Shown: positions 47,675 to 55,977 of the stretch, in pieces
Numbering within the stretch: the stretch's first letter is position 1
How the letters are laid out: every line of letters starts with the position of its first letter
NCBI RefSeq assembly: GCF_003202285.1
Contig: NZ_MASW01000007.1
Coordinates: 768,093-832,092 of the forward strand
DNA from: Prauserella muralis
Lineage (GTDB): Bacteria > Actinomycetota > Actinomycetes > Mycobacteriales > Pseudonocardiaceae
Direction: 5' to 3'
Length of the DNA stretch: 64,000 bases
Translations under genes and position numbers: made by a program
The notes under the pieces: generated by a model
What the model was told of the DNA's origin: nothing
The model's input: the letters and a program-made list of their open reading frames with translations, nothing else
The model's database searches: none

Positions 47675-49051
47675 TCACGTCCCGCCGAGGGGCTCGAGCG
47701 TGGCGGCGAACTGCCGCAGCGCACCGGTCTGCCGGACGATGCGGTACCCCGGCACGGCCGCTGCCTTGGCGGCGACCTGCTCGGCCACCTCCGCCACGTA
47801 GCGCAGGTGGCTGGCCGTGTAGACCCGGCGCGGCAACGCGAACCGCACGAGCTCGCGCGGCGCGGGAACGTCCGGCCCGCCCGCGGGATCCGGCCTGCCG
47901 AACACCAGGGTGCCCAGCTCGGTCACCCGCACCGCGCCCGCGAGGTACAGCTCGTTGGCGAAGGCTGTCGCGGGCAGTTCCTGGGGGCGAAGGTGGCCGA
48001 GCAGCCGCCCCGCGTCGACGTACACGGCGTGGCAGCCGGTGGGCCGCAGCACCGGCAGCCCGGCCTGCTCGAGCAGATCGGCGAACCAGAGCGCGGACTC
48101 CGCCCGGTACCGCAGGTAGGCGGGCTCCACCACCTCGAGCAGCCCCTGGGCGAGCGCGTCGAGGTCCCGGCCCGCGAGCCCGCCGTAGGTCGGGAACCCC
48201 TCCGTCTCGATCAGCTGGTCGCGGTACCGGGTGGCCAGCGCGGGGTCGCGCAGCGCGATGAGCCCGCCGATGTTGGCGATGCCGTCCTTCTTGAGGCTGG
48301 CCCAGCACCCGTCGGCGAGGTCGAAGATCAGCCGTGCCACCTCCCGTGGCGTGCGCGGCGCGTGCTCGGCGGAGCGCGCGCGCACGAGGTAGGCGTTCTC
48401 CGCGAACCGCGACGCGTCGAGCAGCAGCGGCACGCCGTGCTCGGTGCACAGCCGCCGCGTGGCCTCGGCGTTGGCCACCGAGACCGGCTGGCCGCCGCGG
48501 GCGTTGTTGGTGATCGTCAGCACCACACAGCGGATCCTGGCGCCGTCCGGGCCGTGCAGCAGGCGGTCCAGCGCGGCCACGTCGAGATCGCCGCCGAAGG
48601 GCACCGGCGTGTCGTCCTCGACCGGCACCGGCAGGTCGAGCGCCTCGGCACCGGCGGCCTCCACGCTGGCGCGGGTGCTGTCGAAGTGCGTGTTGGCCAC
48701 GCTCAGCTCGCCGGGCTCCAGCAGCCGGTGCAGCAGGATGCGCTCGGCCGCCCGGCCCTGGTGCACGGGCAGCACCTCGGGGTAGCCGGTGAGCTCGCGG
48801 ACCACGCGCTCGAAGCGGTCGAACGAGCGAGCGCCCGCATAGGACTCGTCGCCGGAGAACAGCGCGGACCACTGGGCAGCGGACATGGCGCTGGTGCCCG
48901 AGTCGGTGAGCAGGTCGATGGTGATGGCGCTCGCCGGGACGCGGAACAGGTTGAACCCGGCGGCGACGAGCGCGGCACGGCGCTGCCCGGCGTCGGGAAA
49001 GGGGATGGGCTCGACGGCCTTGATGCGGAACGGTTCCATGAAGGGCGGCAT
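47675..49051 (-). CDS. Tryptophanase/tyrosine phenol-lyase family enzyme (beta-eliminating lyase)
   Basis: A 458-residue fold-type I PLP enzyme. Family signatures are IDLLTDSGTSAMSAAQWSAL, LPVHQGRAAERIL, NNARGGQPVSVAN, LLLDASRFAENAYL, and the PLP-lysine region CWASLKKDGIANIGG. Tryptophanase (indole plus pyruvate plus ammonia) and tyrosine phenol-lyase share these; I cannot decide between them or exclude another beta-elimination substrate. The ATG at 49051 has GAGAGAGG upstream. It follows glcF by 33 bp as the last gene of the seven-gene operon. Confidence 0.88.
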   Translation of the reverse strand: MPPFMEPFRIKAVEPIPFPDAGQRRAALVAAGFNLFRVPASAITIDLLTDSGTSAMSAAQWSALFSGDESYAGARSFDRFERVVRELTGYPEVLPVHQGRAAERILLHRLLEPGELSVANTHFDSTRASVEAAGAEALDLPVPVEDDTPVPFGGDLDVAALDRLLHGPDGARIRCVVLTITNNARGGQPVSVANAEATRRLCTEHGVPLLLDASRFAENAYLVRARSAEHAPRTPREVARLIFDLADGCWASLKKDGIANIGGLIALRDPALATRYRDQLIETEGFPTYGGLAGRDLDALAQGLLEVVEPAYLRYRAESALWFADLLEQAGLPVLRPTGCHAVYVDAGRLLGHLRPQELPATAFANELYLAGAVRVTELGTLVFGRPDPAGGPDVPAPRELVRFALPRRVYTASHLRYVAEVAEQVAAKAAAVPGYRIVRQTGALRQFAATLEPLGGT

Positions 49052-49084
49052 GGGCACCTCTCTCCCCGTCAGGAGAGTGTCGGC

Positions 49085-50161
49085 TCAGCGCCGCCCTGGC
49101 GGGTAGGGCCCATTTCCGCCTGCCAGGGCCAGCAGCTCGGCGAGGTGTACCGCGCGCACCCGGGAACCACGCAGGCCGCGGCGGAGCTGGCGCAGGCAGC
49201 CGGGATTGACGGCTACCACGAAGTCCACATCGGCCTGCTCGATCGCGGCGAGTTTCGGGGCCAGCACTCGCCTGCTGTCGTGCGGCCGCAACAGGGCGTA
49301 CGTGCCCGCGGCGCCGCAGCAGTCGGCCGCGCCCGGCAGTTCGACGTAGTCGGCGACGGCGGCGATGAGCTGGCGGGGCTGCCGGTGCACCCCGAGGGCG
49401 TTGCGCCCGTGGCACGAGTCCTGCAGTGCGACCCGCGCGCGCCGCCCGGCGACCCGCACCTCACCGGCCGGGCGGTGCCCTTGCTCGGCCAGGTACTCGC
49501 CGAACTCGCGCACGCGGTCGCGTCCGAGGTGTTCGGCGAGGTGCGCCGCGCACCCGCCTGCCGTGGTGACGATGGTGCCGGGCAGCCGGCCGCCGAGGGT
49601 CCTGGCGAGCCGCGCGCCGGCGGCGGAGTCGCCGTTGTGCGCGTGCAGCGCGCCGCAGCATCCCTGCCGCGACGGTGCGGCCAGCTCCGGCCGCAGCCGG
49701 ACCGCGGCCCGGCTGACGCCCGGGTACAGGCCGCGCTCGACGCACCCGAGCAGCAGTGACGGCCCGGCGGGCGCCGGCCGGGTCCGCGCGTGCCGCCGCG
49801 CGAGTCCCTGCAGTCCGAGCAACCAGGCACGGGCGACGATGCCCATGAGCAGCCGGGCAGGCCACGGCCGGCGCCGGCCCCGCCATTGGTGGTCGCGCCA
49901 CTGTTCCAGCAGCGCGCCGTAGCGGACCCCGGCGGGGCAGACGGGTTCGCAGGCGCGGCAGCCGAGGCAGAACGACGACTGTTCCACAAGGGCCGGGTCG
50001 TCGGCGGCCAGTTCTCCGGGCTCCAGCGCCCGCATGAGCGTGATGCGGCCCCGCGGCGAGGAGGCCTCGTCGCCGGTGAGCGCGTAGGTGGGGCAGGCGG
50101 GCAGGCAGAATCCGCAGGAGATGCAGCGCTGCAGCAGGTCCTTGTCGAAGATGTCGCTCAC
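49085..50161 (-). CDS. GlcF-like iron-sulfur subunit of a 2-hydroxyacid oxidoreductase
   Basis: A 358-residue protein with two ferredoxin clusters (CISCGFCLPACP and CLGCRACEPVCP) near the N-terminus and two CCG-type motifs (GCCGALHAHNGD and DCCGAAGTYALL) further on. This matches the glycolate oxidase FeS subunit, passing electrons from the flavin subunit to quinone or a ferredoxin. The GTG start overlaps the glcD-like stop by 4 nt. The true substrate may be another 2-hydroxyacid. Confidence 0.9.
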   Translation of the reverse strand: MSDIFDKDLLQRCISCGFCLPACPTYALTGDEASSPRGRITLMRALEPGELAADDPALVEQSSFCLGCRACEPVCPAGVRYGALLEQWRDHQWRGRRRPWPARLLMGIVARAWLLGLQGLARRHARTRPAPAGPSLLLGCVERGLYPGVSRAAVRLRPELAAPSRQGCCGALHAHNGDSAAGARLARTLGGRLPGTIVTTAGGCAAHLAEHLGRDRVREFGEYLAEQGHRPAGEVRVAGRRARVALQDSCHGRNALGVHRQPRQLIAAVADYVELPGAADCCGAAGTYALLRPHDSRRVLAPKLAAIEQADVDFVVAVNPGCLRQLRRGLRGSRVRAVHLAELLALAGGNGPYPPGRR

Positions 50162-51540
50162 GAGCCGAGCTTTCCGGGGTTCAGGATGCCCGCGGGGTCG
50201 AACGCCTGCTTGACCCGCCGCAGCAGCGCCAGTTGTGCGTCGCCGACGCGGTCGGCGAGGAAGGGCAGCTTGGCGGCGCCGACGCCGTGCTCGCCGGTGA
50301 TGGTGCCGCCGAGTTCGAGCGCGGCGGCGAAGATCTCGGCGAAGGCCTTGTGGGCGCGGTCGGCGGCGCCGTGCTCGCCGGGATCGAGCACGCACGTGGG
50401 GTGCAGGTTGCCGTCGCCCGCGTGGCCGAAGGTGGCGATGTGCAGGCCGTGCCGGTCGGCGATCTCGTCGATGCGGGCGACCATGTCGGCCAGCCGCGGG
50501 CGGGGCACCGTGGCGTCCTCGAGGATGGTCAGCGCGCCGAGCCGGGACAGGGCGGGCAGCGAGCAGCGGCGCGCGGCCAGCAGCGCGTCGGCGGCCGCGA
50601 CGTCCTCGGCGAGCGTGGTCTCCCACGCTCCGGCCTCGGTGCAGAGGGTGCGGATGCGGACCATGTTGCCCGCGACGACCTCGATGGGGCCGTCGTCGCC
50701 GAACAGCAGCAGGGCGCCCGCGTCGGTGCGCAGGCCCAGCCGGGCGTGGGCCTCCACGGCGGCGACGCACTTGCGGTCGAGGAACTCCAGCGTCGCGGGC
50801 ACGACACCGGCGGCCAGGATGGCGGACACGGCCTGGCCCGCCTCGGCGAGCGAGCCGAAGTAGGCGACGCCGGTGCGGCTGTGCGACGGCATGGGCAGCA
50901 GGGCGACGGTGGCCTCGGTGATCACGGCGAGCGTGCCCTCGGAGCCGGTGAGCAGGCGGGTGAGGTCGTAGCCCGCGACGTCCTTCCAGAGCCGGCCGCC
51001 GGTGCGGATGGTCTCGCCGGTGGGCAGCACGGCCTCGAGCCCGAGCACGTAGTTGCGGGTGACGCCGTACTTGAGGCCGCGAAGGCCGCCCGCGCAGGTG
51101 GCGATGGTGCCGCCGACGGTGGCCACGCCGCGGCTGCCCGGGTCGGGCGGGTAGAGCAGCCCGGCGTGGGCGGCGGTCTCGGCGAGCCGCGCGACGGCGA
51201 CGCCCGGCTGCACGCGGGCGAGCAGTTCGTCGCGGCTGAGTTCGAGGATGCGGTTCAGGCGGGTCAGCACCAGCACGATGCCGCCGTGCGACGGCACGGT
51301 CGCCGCGCACAGGTTGGAGCCCGCGCCGCGCGGCACCACCGGGATGCCGTGTTCGGTGGCGACGCCGAGCACGGCCGCGACCTCACCGGTGTCGGCGGGG
51401 AAGACCACGGCGTCGGGGTGGCCGGTGAACAGCGGGGTGGCGTCGCGCCGGTAGGGGGCGAGCTCGCCCGGGGTGAACCGGACGTGCTCCTCCCCTACGG
51501 CCTTCGTGAGGGCACGCACCGCCGTGGCGCCGAGCCTCAC
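50158..51540 (-). CDS. GlcD-like FAD-linked 2-hydroxyacid dehydrogenase
   Basis: A 460-residue VAO-family flavoprotein. FAD-binding segments are VVPRGAGSNLCAATVPSHGG, VATVGGTIATCAGGLRGLKY and LLTGSEGTLAVITEATV; the C-terminal FAD_oxidase_C part ends GEHGVGAAKLPFL then FDPAGILNPGKL. With the GlcF-like subunit encoded next it forms a glycolate/lactate-type dehydrogenase. Both ends overlap neighbours by 4 nt (GTGA), so it is tightly coupled in the operon. Confidence 0.92.
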   Translation of the reverse strand: MRLGATAVRALTKAVGEEHVRFTPGELAPYRRDATPLFTGHPDAVVFPADTGEVAAVLGVATEHGIPVVPRGAGSNLCAATVPSHGGIVLVLTRLNRILELSRDELLARVQPGVAVARLAETAAHAGLLYPPDPGSRGVATVGGTIATCAGGLRGLKYGVTRNYVLGLEAVLPTGETIRTGGRLWKDVAGYDLTRLLTGSEGTLAVITEATVALLPMPSHSRTGVAYFGSLAEAGQAVSAILAAGVVPATLEFLDRKCVAAVEAHARLGLRTDAGALLLFGDDGPIEVVAGNMVRIRTLCTEAGAWETTLAEDVAAADALLAARRCSLPALSRLGALTILEDATVPRPRLADMVARIDEIADRHGLHIATFGHAGDGNLHPTCVLDPGEHGAADRAHKAFAEIFAAALELGGTITGEHGVGAAKLPFLADRVGDAQLALLRRVKQAFDPAGILNPGKLGS

Positions 51541-52388
51541 GCGAGCCTGCACACCGTGCGCTGCCGTCCGAGGCCGCTGATCTCGGTCTCGACGACGTCG
51601 CCCTCCCGCAGGTACGGGTAGCGGCCGGACAGGGCGACGCCCTCGGGGGTTCCGGTGTTGACGAGGTCGCCGGGTTCGAGCACCAGGAACTGGGACAGGT
51701 GCCAGATGATCTCCGCGACGCCGAAGATCATGTCCGCGGTCTTGGAGTCCTGGCGCGACTGGCCGTTGACCCCGGAACGGATGGCCAGCGCCTGCGGGTC
51801 GGCAATCTCGTCGGCGGGGACCAGCCAGGGGCCGAGCGGGTTGAACGTCTCGCACGACTTGCCTTTCGACCACTGCCCGCCCGGCCTGCCGAGCTGGAAG
51901 TCGCGTTCGGACACGTCGTTGGACAGCACGAACCCGGCCACGCAGGAGCGGGCCTCGGCCAGCGACTCCAGGTACCGGGCCTTGCGGCCGATCACGACGC
52001 CGAGCTCGACCTCCCAGTCGGTCCTGGTCGATCCGCGAGGGATGAGCAGGTCGTCGTAGGGGCCGACGACGGTGTTGGGCGACTTGTGGAACAGCACGGG
52101 CTCCGCCGGTGCCTCGGCCCCGGACTCGGCGGCGTGGGCCCGGTAGTTGAGGCCGATGCACAGCACCGCGCCCGGCCGGGCGATCGGCGCGCCGACCCGC
52201 TTGCCGCTGATGTCCACTTCGGCCAGTTCGCGCCGGTCGAGAGCGCGGCGCACGAGCCGGAGGCCGTCCCAGCCGAGGAAGGCGGCGTCGATGTCGTCGA
52301 CAATGGACGCGAGGTCGTAGTAGGTTCCGTCGTCGTCGAGCACGACGGGCCGTTCGCCGCCGGGGTCGCCGACGCGCATGATCTTCAC
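51537..52388 (-). CDS. Fumarylacetoacetate hydrolase-family protein
   Basis: A 283-residue FAH-fold protein: ARPGAVLCIGLNYRAHAAE, LFHKSPNTVVGPYDDLLIP, metal-binding Glu pair in DWEVELGVVIGRKAR, FVLSNDVSERDFQ, and the C-terminal GDLVNTGTPEGVALS. The family hydrolyses or decarboxylates beta-dicarbonyl or acylpyruvate compounds with Mg. In this operon it could cleave a keto acid made by transamination and oxidation. It is coupled by GTGA overlaps on both sides. Confidence 0.92.
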   Translation of the reverse strand: MKIMRVGDPGGERPVVLDDDGTYYDLASIVDDIDAAFLGWDGLRLVRRALDRRELAEVDISGKRVGAPIARPGAVLCIGLNYRAHAAESGAEAPAEPVLFHKSPNTVVGPYDDLLIPRGSTRTDWEVELGVVIGRKARYLESLAEARSCVAGFVLSNDVSERDFQLGRPGGQWSKGKSCETFNPLGPWLVPADEIADPQALAIRSGVNGQSRQDSKTADMIFGVAEIIWHLSQFLVLEPGDLVNTGTPEGVALSGRYPYLREGDVVETEISGLGRQRTVCRLA

Positions 52389-53878
52389 GAGGTGGCCTCC
52401 GGGTCGAAGAGGGCGCGTTCGAACGGGTACAGGGGGCGGCGCCGGTGGCGGTAGGTGAACCGGTCGAGGTTCATCGCGGTGACGCCGTCGGTGTCGACGA
52501 CGATCAGCCGCGAGGCGATGGGCCCGTAGGCGGCGCGGGGTGAGTTGACGCCCTTGGCGACGACGACGTGGTAGCCGGTGGGGTCGACGCCCGCGCTGAG
52601 GAACTGGTGCAGGCTCGACTGCAGGATGGCTTTCGACGTGAGGACGAGGGTGTGGCCGTCGACGGTGTCGACCACGGCGGTCGGTCCCATGTCGAAGAAG
52701 CGGAAGCCGCCGTGGGTGGGTTTCGGCTCCTCGAAGCGGCCGTCGGTGAGCACGCGCACGTGGCCCTTCACGGGGACGGGCGGGTTCGGCGAGTGGGGGT
52801 TCCAGCCGCCGACGCGCAGCTGCACCTCGGCGCCGACGCCGGCGCTCCGGCAGAACCGGACGGATTCGGGGTCCCAGAGCGACATGGCGAGCGATCGGAT
52901 GCCGCGGGTCATGGCGGCGGCGAGGATGACGGTGGAGTCGCCGGGCGCGCCGCCGCCGACGTTGTCGCCGGCGTCGAGGAGCACGACCGGTCCGGCGGGC
53001 TCGCATTCGGCGACGTCGAAGGCCTCGTCGACGCTGAGTTCCCGGGCCTGGAGCCGTTCGCGGCAGGACCAGACGTCGCGGGCGAGTTCCTCGGCCGCGG
53101 CGCGGGCGGCCGCCGCGTCGCCGTCGTGGATGGCCAGGCAGGACATGCCCATGTGCGGGACGTCGGCGTAGGGGAAGCCCTCGACGACGCTGGCGGAGAG
53201 CATGCCGGGGCGCTCGGCGATGGCGGCGGCCTTGGCGACCAGCGACGCCATGGGTTCCTCGCTGGTGTCCTGGCGGGCGATGTTGACCACCAGCGGCAGC
53301 TGCACGAGCGACTGCCGTGGCCGGATCTTCCGCGCTGCCGTTCGTGCCACGAGCTCGGTGCAGGCGATGGCCTTCTCGCGCGCGTCGATGTGCGGGTTCG
53401 TCTGGTAGACGAGGGTGACGGTCAGCGCGTCGACGAGCTGCGCGGAGACGTTGGCGTGCAGGTCGAGCACGGCGCCCACGGGGACGTCCGGCCCGACGAC
53501 GCGGCGCACCCGGCGGGCGATCTCGCCGTCGGCGTCCCGATGTCGTTCGGCGACGGCGGCGCCGTGGATGTTCAGCAGGACACCGTCCCACGGGCCCTGC
53601 CGGGTGAGCTCGCCGGTCATCTCGCCGACGAGCGCGTCGAAGGCGTCCTCGGTGATGGGGCCGACGGGTGTGACGAAGGCGAACACGAGCGGGACGGCGT
53701 CGATGCCGAGCCGGCGGGTGCCTGCCAGGTATCCGCCGATGGTCGTGGAGGACCCGGCGTGCTGGTCGACGATCTCCTTGCCGCGCAGGATGCCGTTGGC
53801 GGTGAAGAGGCGCCGGTCGGCGGGGGTGGCGGAGAAGGTGTTGGTCTCGTGGAAGAGGCCGAGGATCGCGAACCGCAC
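52385..53878 (-). CDS. M81-family (MlrC-like) metallopeptidase/amidohydrolase
   Basis: A 497-residue MlrC-family protein with MRFAILGLFHETNTFSATPA at the start, LLNIHGAAVAE, and AVLDLHANVSAQLVDALTVT with the zinc-binding Asp/His residues, plus the C-terminal MlrC domain (VLLDAGDNVGGGAPGDSTVI). The family name enzyme degrades linear microcystin at a bond next to the beta-amino acid Adda; most members have unknown substrates. Here it might release an unusual amino acid for the aminotransferase in the same operon. Confidence 0.9.
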   Translation of the reverse strand: MRFAILGLFHETNTFSATPADRRLFTANGILRGKEIVDQHAGSSTTIGGYLAGTRRLGIDAVPLVFAFVTPVGPITEDAFDALVGEMTGELTRQGPWDGVLLNIHGAAVAERHRDADGEIARRVRRVVGPDVPVGAVLDLHANVSAQLVDALTVTLVYQTNPHIDAREKAIACTELVARTAARKIRPRQSLVQLPLVVNIARQDTSEEPMASLVAKAAAIAERPGMLSASVVEGFPYADVPHMGMSCLAIHDGDAAAARAAAEELARDVWSCRERLQARELSVDEAFDVAECEPAGPVVLLDAGDNVGGGAPGDSTVILAAAMTRGIRSLAMSLWDPESVRFCRSAGVGAEVQLRVGGWNPHSPNPPVPVKGHVRVLTDGRFEEPKPTHGGFRFFDMGPTAVVDTVDGHTLVLTSKAILQSSLHQFLSAGVDPTGYHVVVAKGVNSPRAAYGPIASRLIVVDTDGVTAMNLDRFTYRHRRRPLYPFERALFDPEATS

Positions 53879-53880
53879 GG

Positions 53881-54249
53881 CTACTCTCCCCCGAAGGCGA
53901 CGACGTCGATCTCGAACTTGATGCGGTCGCCCAGGCAGCTGGTGATCGTCGTGCGCGCGGGCAGCGGCGGGTGGAAGTACTCGCGGTAGAGGCGGTTGAA
54001 CTCGGGGACGTCACCGGCGTACTGGACGTAGGCGCCGACTTTCACCACGTCGCGCAGGCACAGTCCCTGGCCGGCGAGAATCCGCCGCACATTCTCGATG
54101 GAGCGCCGCATCTCCTCCTCGAACGTGCCGGGCACGATCACCCCGTCCTCGACGGAGGCCTGCCCGGAGACGAAAATGAACTCCCCCGCGCGGCGGAACG
54201 GCGAGAAGGAGGCGGTGTTGCCGTCGAGATCGCCCAGTGGCCGGACCAT
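53881..54249 (-). CDS. RidA-family imine/enamine deaminase
   Basis: A 122-residue RidA (YjgF/YER057c) protein with FIFVSGQASVEDGVIVPGTF, MRRSIENVRRILAG, and PLPARTTITSCLGDRIKFEI. RidA proteins hydrolyse reactive enamine or imine intermediates released by PLP enzymes, which fits its place between an aminotransferase and downstream catabolic genes. ATG 54249 is used; a GTG at 54255 overlapping the aminotransferase stop (GTGA) is an equally plausible start. Confidence 0.88.
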   Translation of the reverse strand: MVRPLGDLDGNTASFSPFRRAGEFIFVSGQASVEDGVIVPGTFEEEMRRSIENVRRILAGQGLCLRDVVKVGAYVQYAGDVPEFNRLYREYFHPPLPARTTITSCLGDRIKFEIDVVAFGGE

Positions 54250-54251
54250 GC

Positions 54252-55523
54252 TCACGCCCAATCGGTCAGTGTCTTGTCGAACCGCGTGAGGGCGGCCTCG
54301 AGCTCGTCGGCGCCGTGGGCGGCGGAGACGTACCAGACGCCGCGCCCGGCGACCCACAGTCCGTGCTCGACCAGCGACGCGGCCAGGCTGGTGTAGCGGG
54401 CCAGGTTCAGCTGCTGCAAAGATCGGTAGTCGGTGACGTCGCCGTCGCCGAACGACACGTGGAACGCCATGGGCAGCCCCTGCACGCGCAGCGGCAGGCC
54501 GTGCCGCGTGCCGATCTCCCGCAGACCGTCCATGAGCGCGCGCCCGTGCTCGGCGATCGAGTCGTACGGCTGGTGGTCGCGCAGGAAGGACACGGTCGCG
54601 TGCGTGGCCGCGGTGGCCATCACGGAGCCGTTGAACGTTCCCGAGTGGTTGACCTTGCCGGTGCCGAACAGCGCCATCAGCTCGGCGCGCCCCGCCAGCG
54701 CCGACACCGGCCACCCGCCCGCCATCGCCTTGCCGTAGGTCGCCAGGTCGGGGATCACGCCGTAACGCCCGGCTGCCCCGCTGAGCCCGAGCCGGAAGCC
54801 CGAGATCACCTCGTCGAAGATGAGCACGACACCGTACTCGTCACACAGGGAGCGAACGGTTTCCAGGTATCCCGGCTTGGGCTCGATCACGCCCGCGTTG
54901 ATCATGATCGGCTCCATGATCACAGCGGCGATCTTGTCGCCCTGCCACGCGAGCGTGTCGGCGAGCCGGTCGATGTCGTTCCACGGCAGCAGGAAGAAGT
55001 CGTCCAGGTGGCCGGCCACCTGCCCTGCGCTGGCGACGCCCCACCCTGTCGCGCCGTCCGCCATCAGCACGTTGTCGAGCCAGCCGTGGTAGTGCCCCTC
55101 GAACCGCACGACCTTCGTCCGCCCCGTCGCCGCCCGCGCCAGCCGGAGCGCCGCCTGGACGGACTCGGTGCCGGAAACGCCGAAGCGCACCATGTCGGCC
55201 CAGCCGAGCGCCTCGCAGACGACTTCGGCCGCTTCGACTTCGAGTTTGTGCTGGCCGCCATAGATGAGTCCCCGTTTGCAGGCCTCGTTGACGGTATCGA
55301 CCAGAGCCGGGGGCGCGTGACCGAGGAAGTTGGGACCTTGGCCGAGGAGATAGTCGACGTAATTCTGGCCATCGACATCGAAGAGCCAGGGACCTTGGGC
55401 GTATTCGATGAATCTTTGTGGGCCGGCCAGGCGCACGTTGGAGTGAACCCCACCGGGCGTGCGCAATCGCCCCCTTTGCCTAAGGCTACGTGACTTTACC
55501 GGCAAGCGGGCAGCGTCAACCAT
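54252..55523 (-). CDS. Class III aminotransferase (glutamate-1-semialdehyde aminomutase-like)
   Basis: A 423-residue PLP enzyme of fold-type I, class III: RLRTPGGVHSNVRLAGP, FGVSGTESVQAALRLARAAT, FEGHYHGWLDNVLM, FDEVISGFRLG, and the PLP-lysine region LATYGKAMAGGWPVSAL. Bacterial beta-amino acid aminotransferases belong to this sub-group, but so do many others; a hemL housekeeping role is unlikely given the operon. ATG 55523 is chosen because GGAG lies 7 nt upstream. It is the first gene of the seven-gene operon. Confidence 0.87.
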   Translation of the reverse strand: MVDAARLPVKSRSLRQRGRLRTPGGVHSNVRLAGPQRFIEYAQGPWLFDVDGQNYVDYLLGQGPNFLGHAPPALVDTVNEACKRGLIYGGQHKLEVEAAEVVCEALGWADMVRFGVSGTESVQAALRLARAATGRTKVVRFEGHYHGWLDNVLMADGATGWGVASAGQVAGHLDDFFLLPWNDIDRLADTLAWQGDKIAAVIMEPIMINAGVIEPKPGYLETVRSLCDEYGVVLIFDEVISGFRLGLSGAAGRYGVIPDLATYGKAMAGGWPVSALAGRAELMALFGTGKVNHSGTFNGSVMATAATHATVSFLRDHQPYDSIAEHGRALMDGLREIGTRHGLPLRVQGLPMAFHVSFGDGDVTDYRSLQQLNLARYTSLAASLVEHGLWVAGRGVWYVSAAHGADELEAALTRFDKTLTDWA

Positions 55524-55977
55524 GACATCTCCATCCATCGGAAAGTGGCCAACCTCATACGCCGAATTCACTGTTTCATTACTGCGCAAAACTAGCTAGT
55601 AAACTCTTCACGCGTCAAGGGTTCCGCCGCAGACGACGCCCGGATCGAGATTCCTACAATCCGACTACATCGAGCGACACGGCGACATACCGACCGTTCG
55701 ACTGACGCCTGGCTTTCGAGCTGCGCCCCCACCGCCGTGCCAACATACGCTATACGAATAGTCTGATCGGTAGATCCAAGAATCGGCGCTCGTCTCCGTC
55801 TGCCCTGCCACACCGAACGTCCTGAAACAAGAACGTGCACGTGGATCTTGCCGCATTCAGGACCGACACAATCCGACCATCGAAGCACCCTACCCACAAA
55901 GACGTTACCAAAACAGGTAGATGGTTTTACCGAACGAGTATGACGGGAAAGGCGATCCGACCTCAGCATAAGCGAGG
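55524..55977. other. AT-richer gap upstream of the seven-gene operon
   Basis: Base composition drops here compared with the operon. Short frames are present but show no family features or good ribosome sites. It should contain the operon promoter and marks the left border of the low-GC island. Confidence 0.4.

Noticed and set aside
47211-47801. Open frames between the tryptophanase-like and AraC genes
   Set aside because: Arg/Ala/Pro-rich shadow composition and overlap with the tryptophanase-like 3' end.
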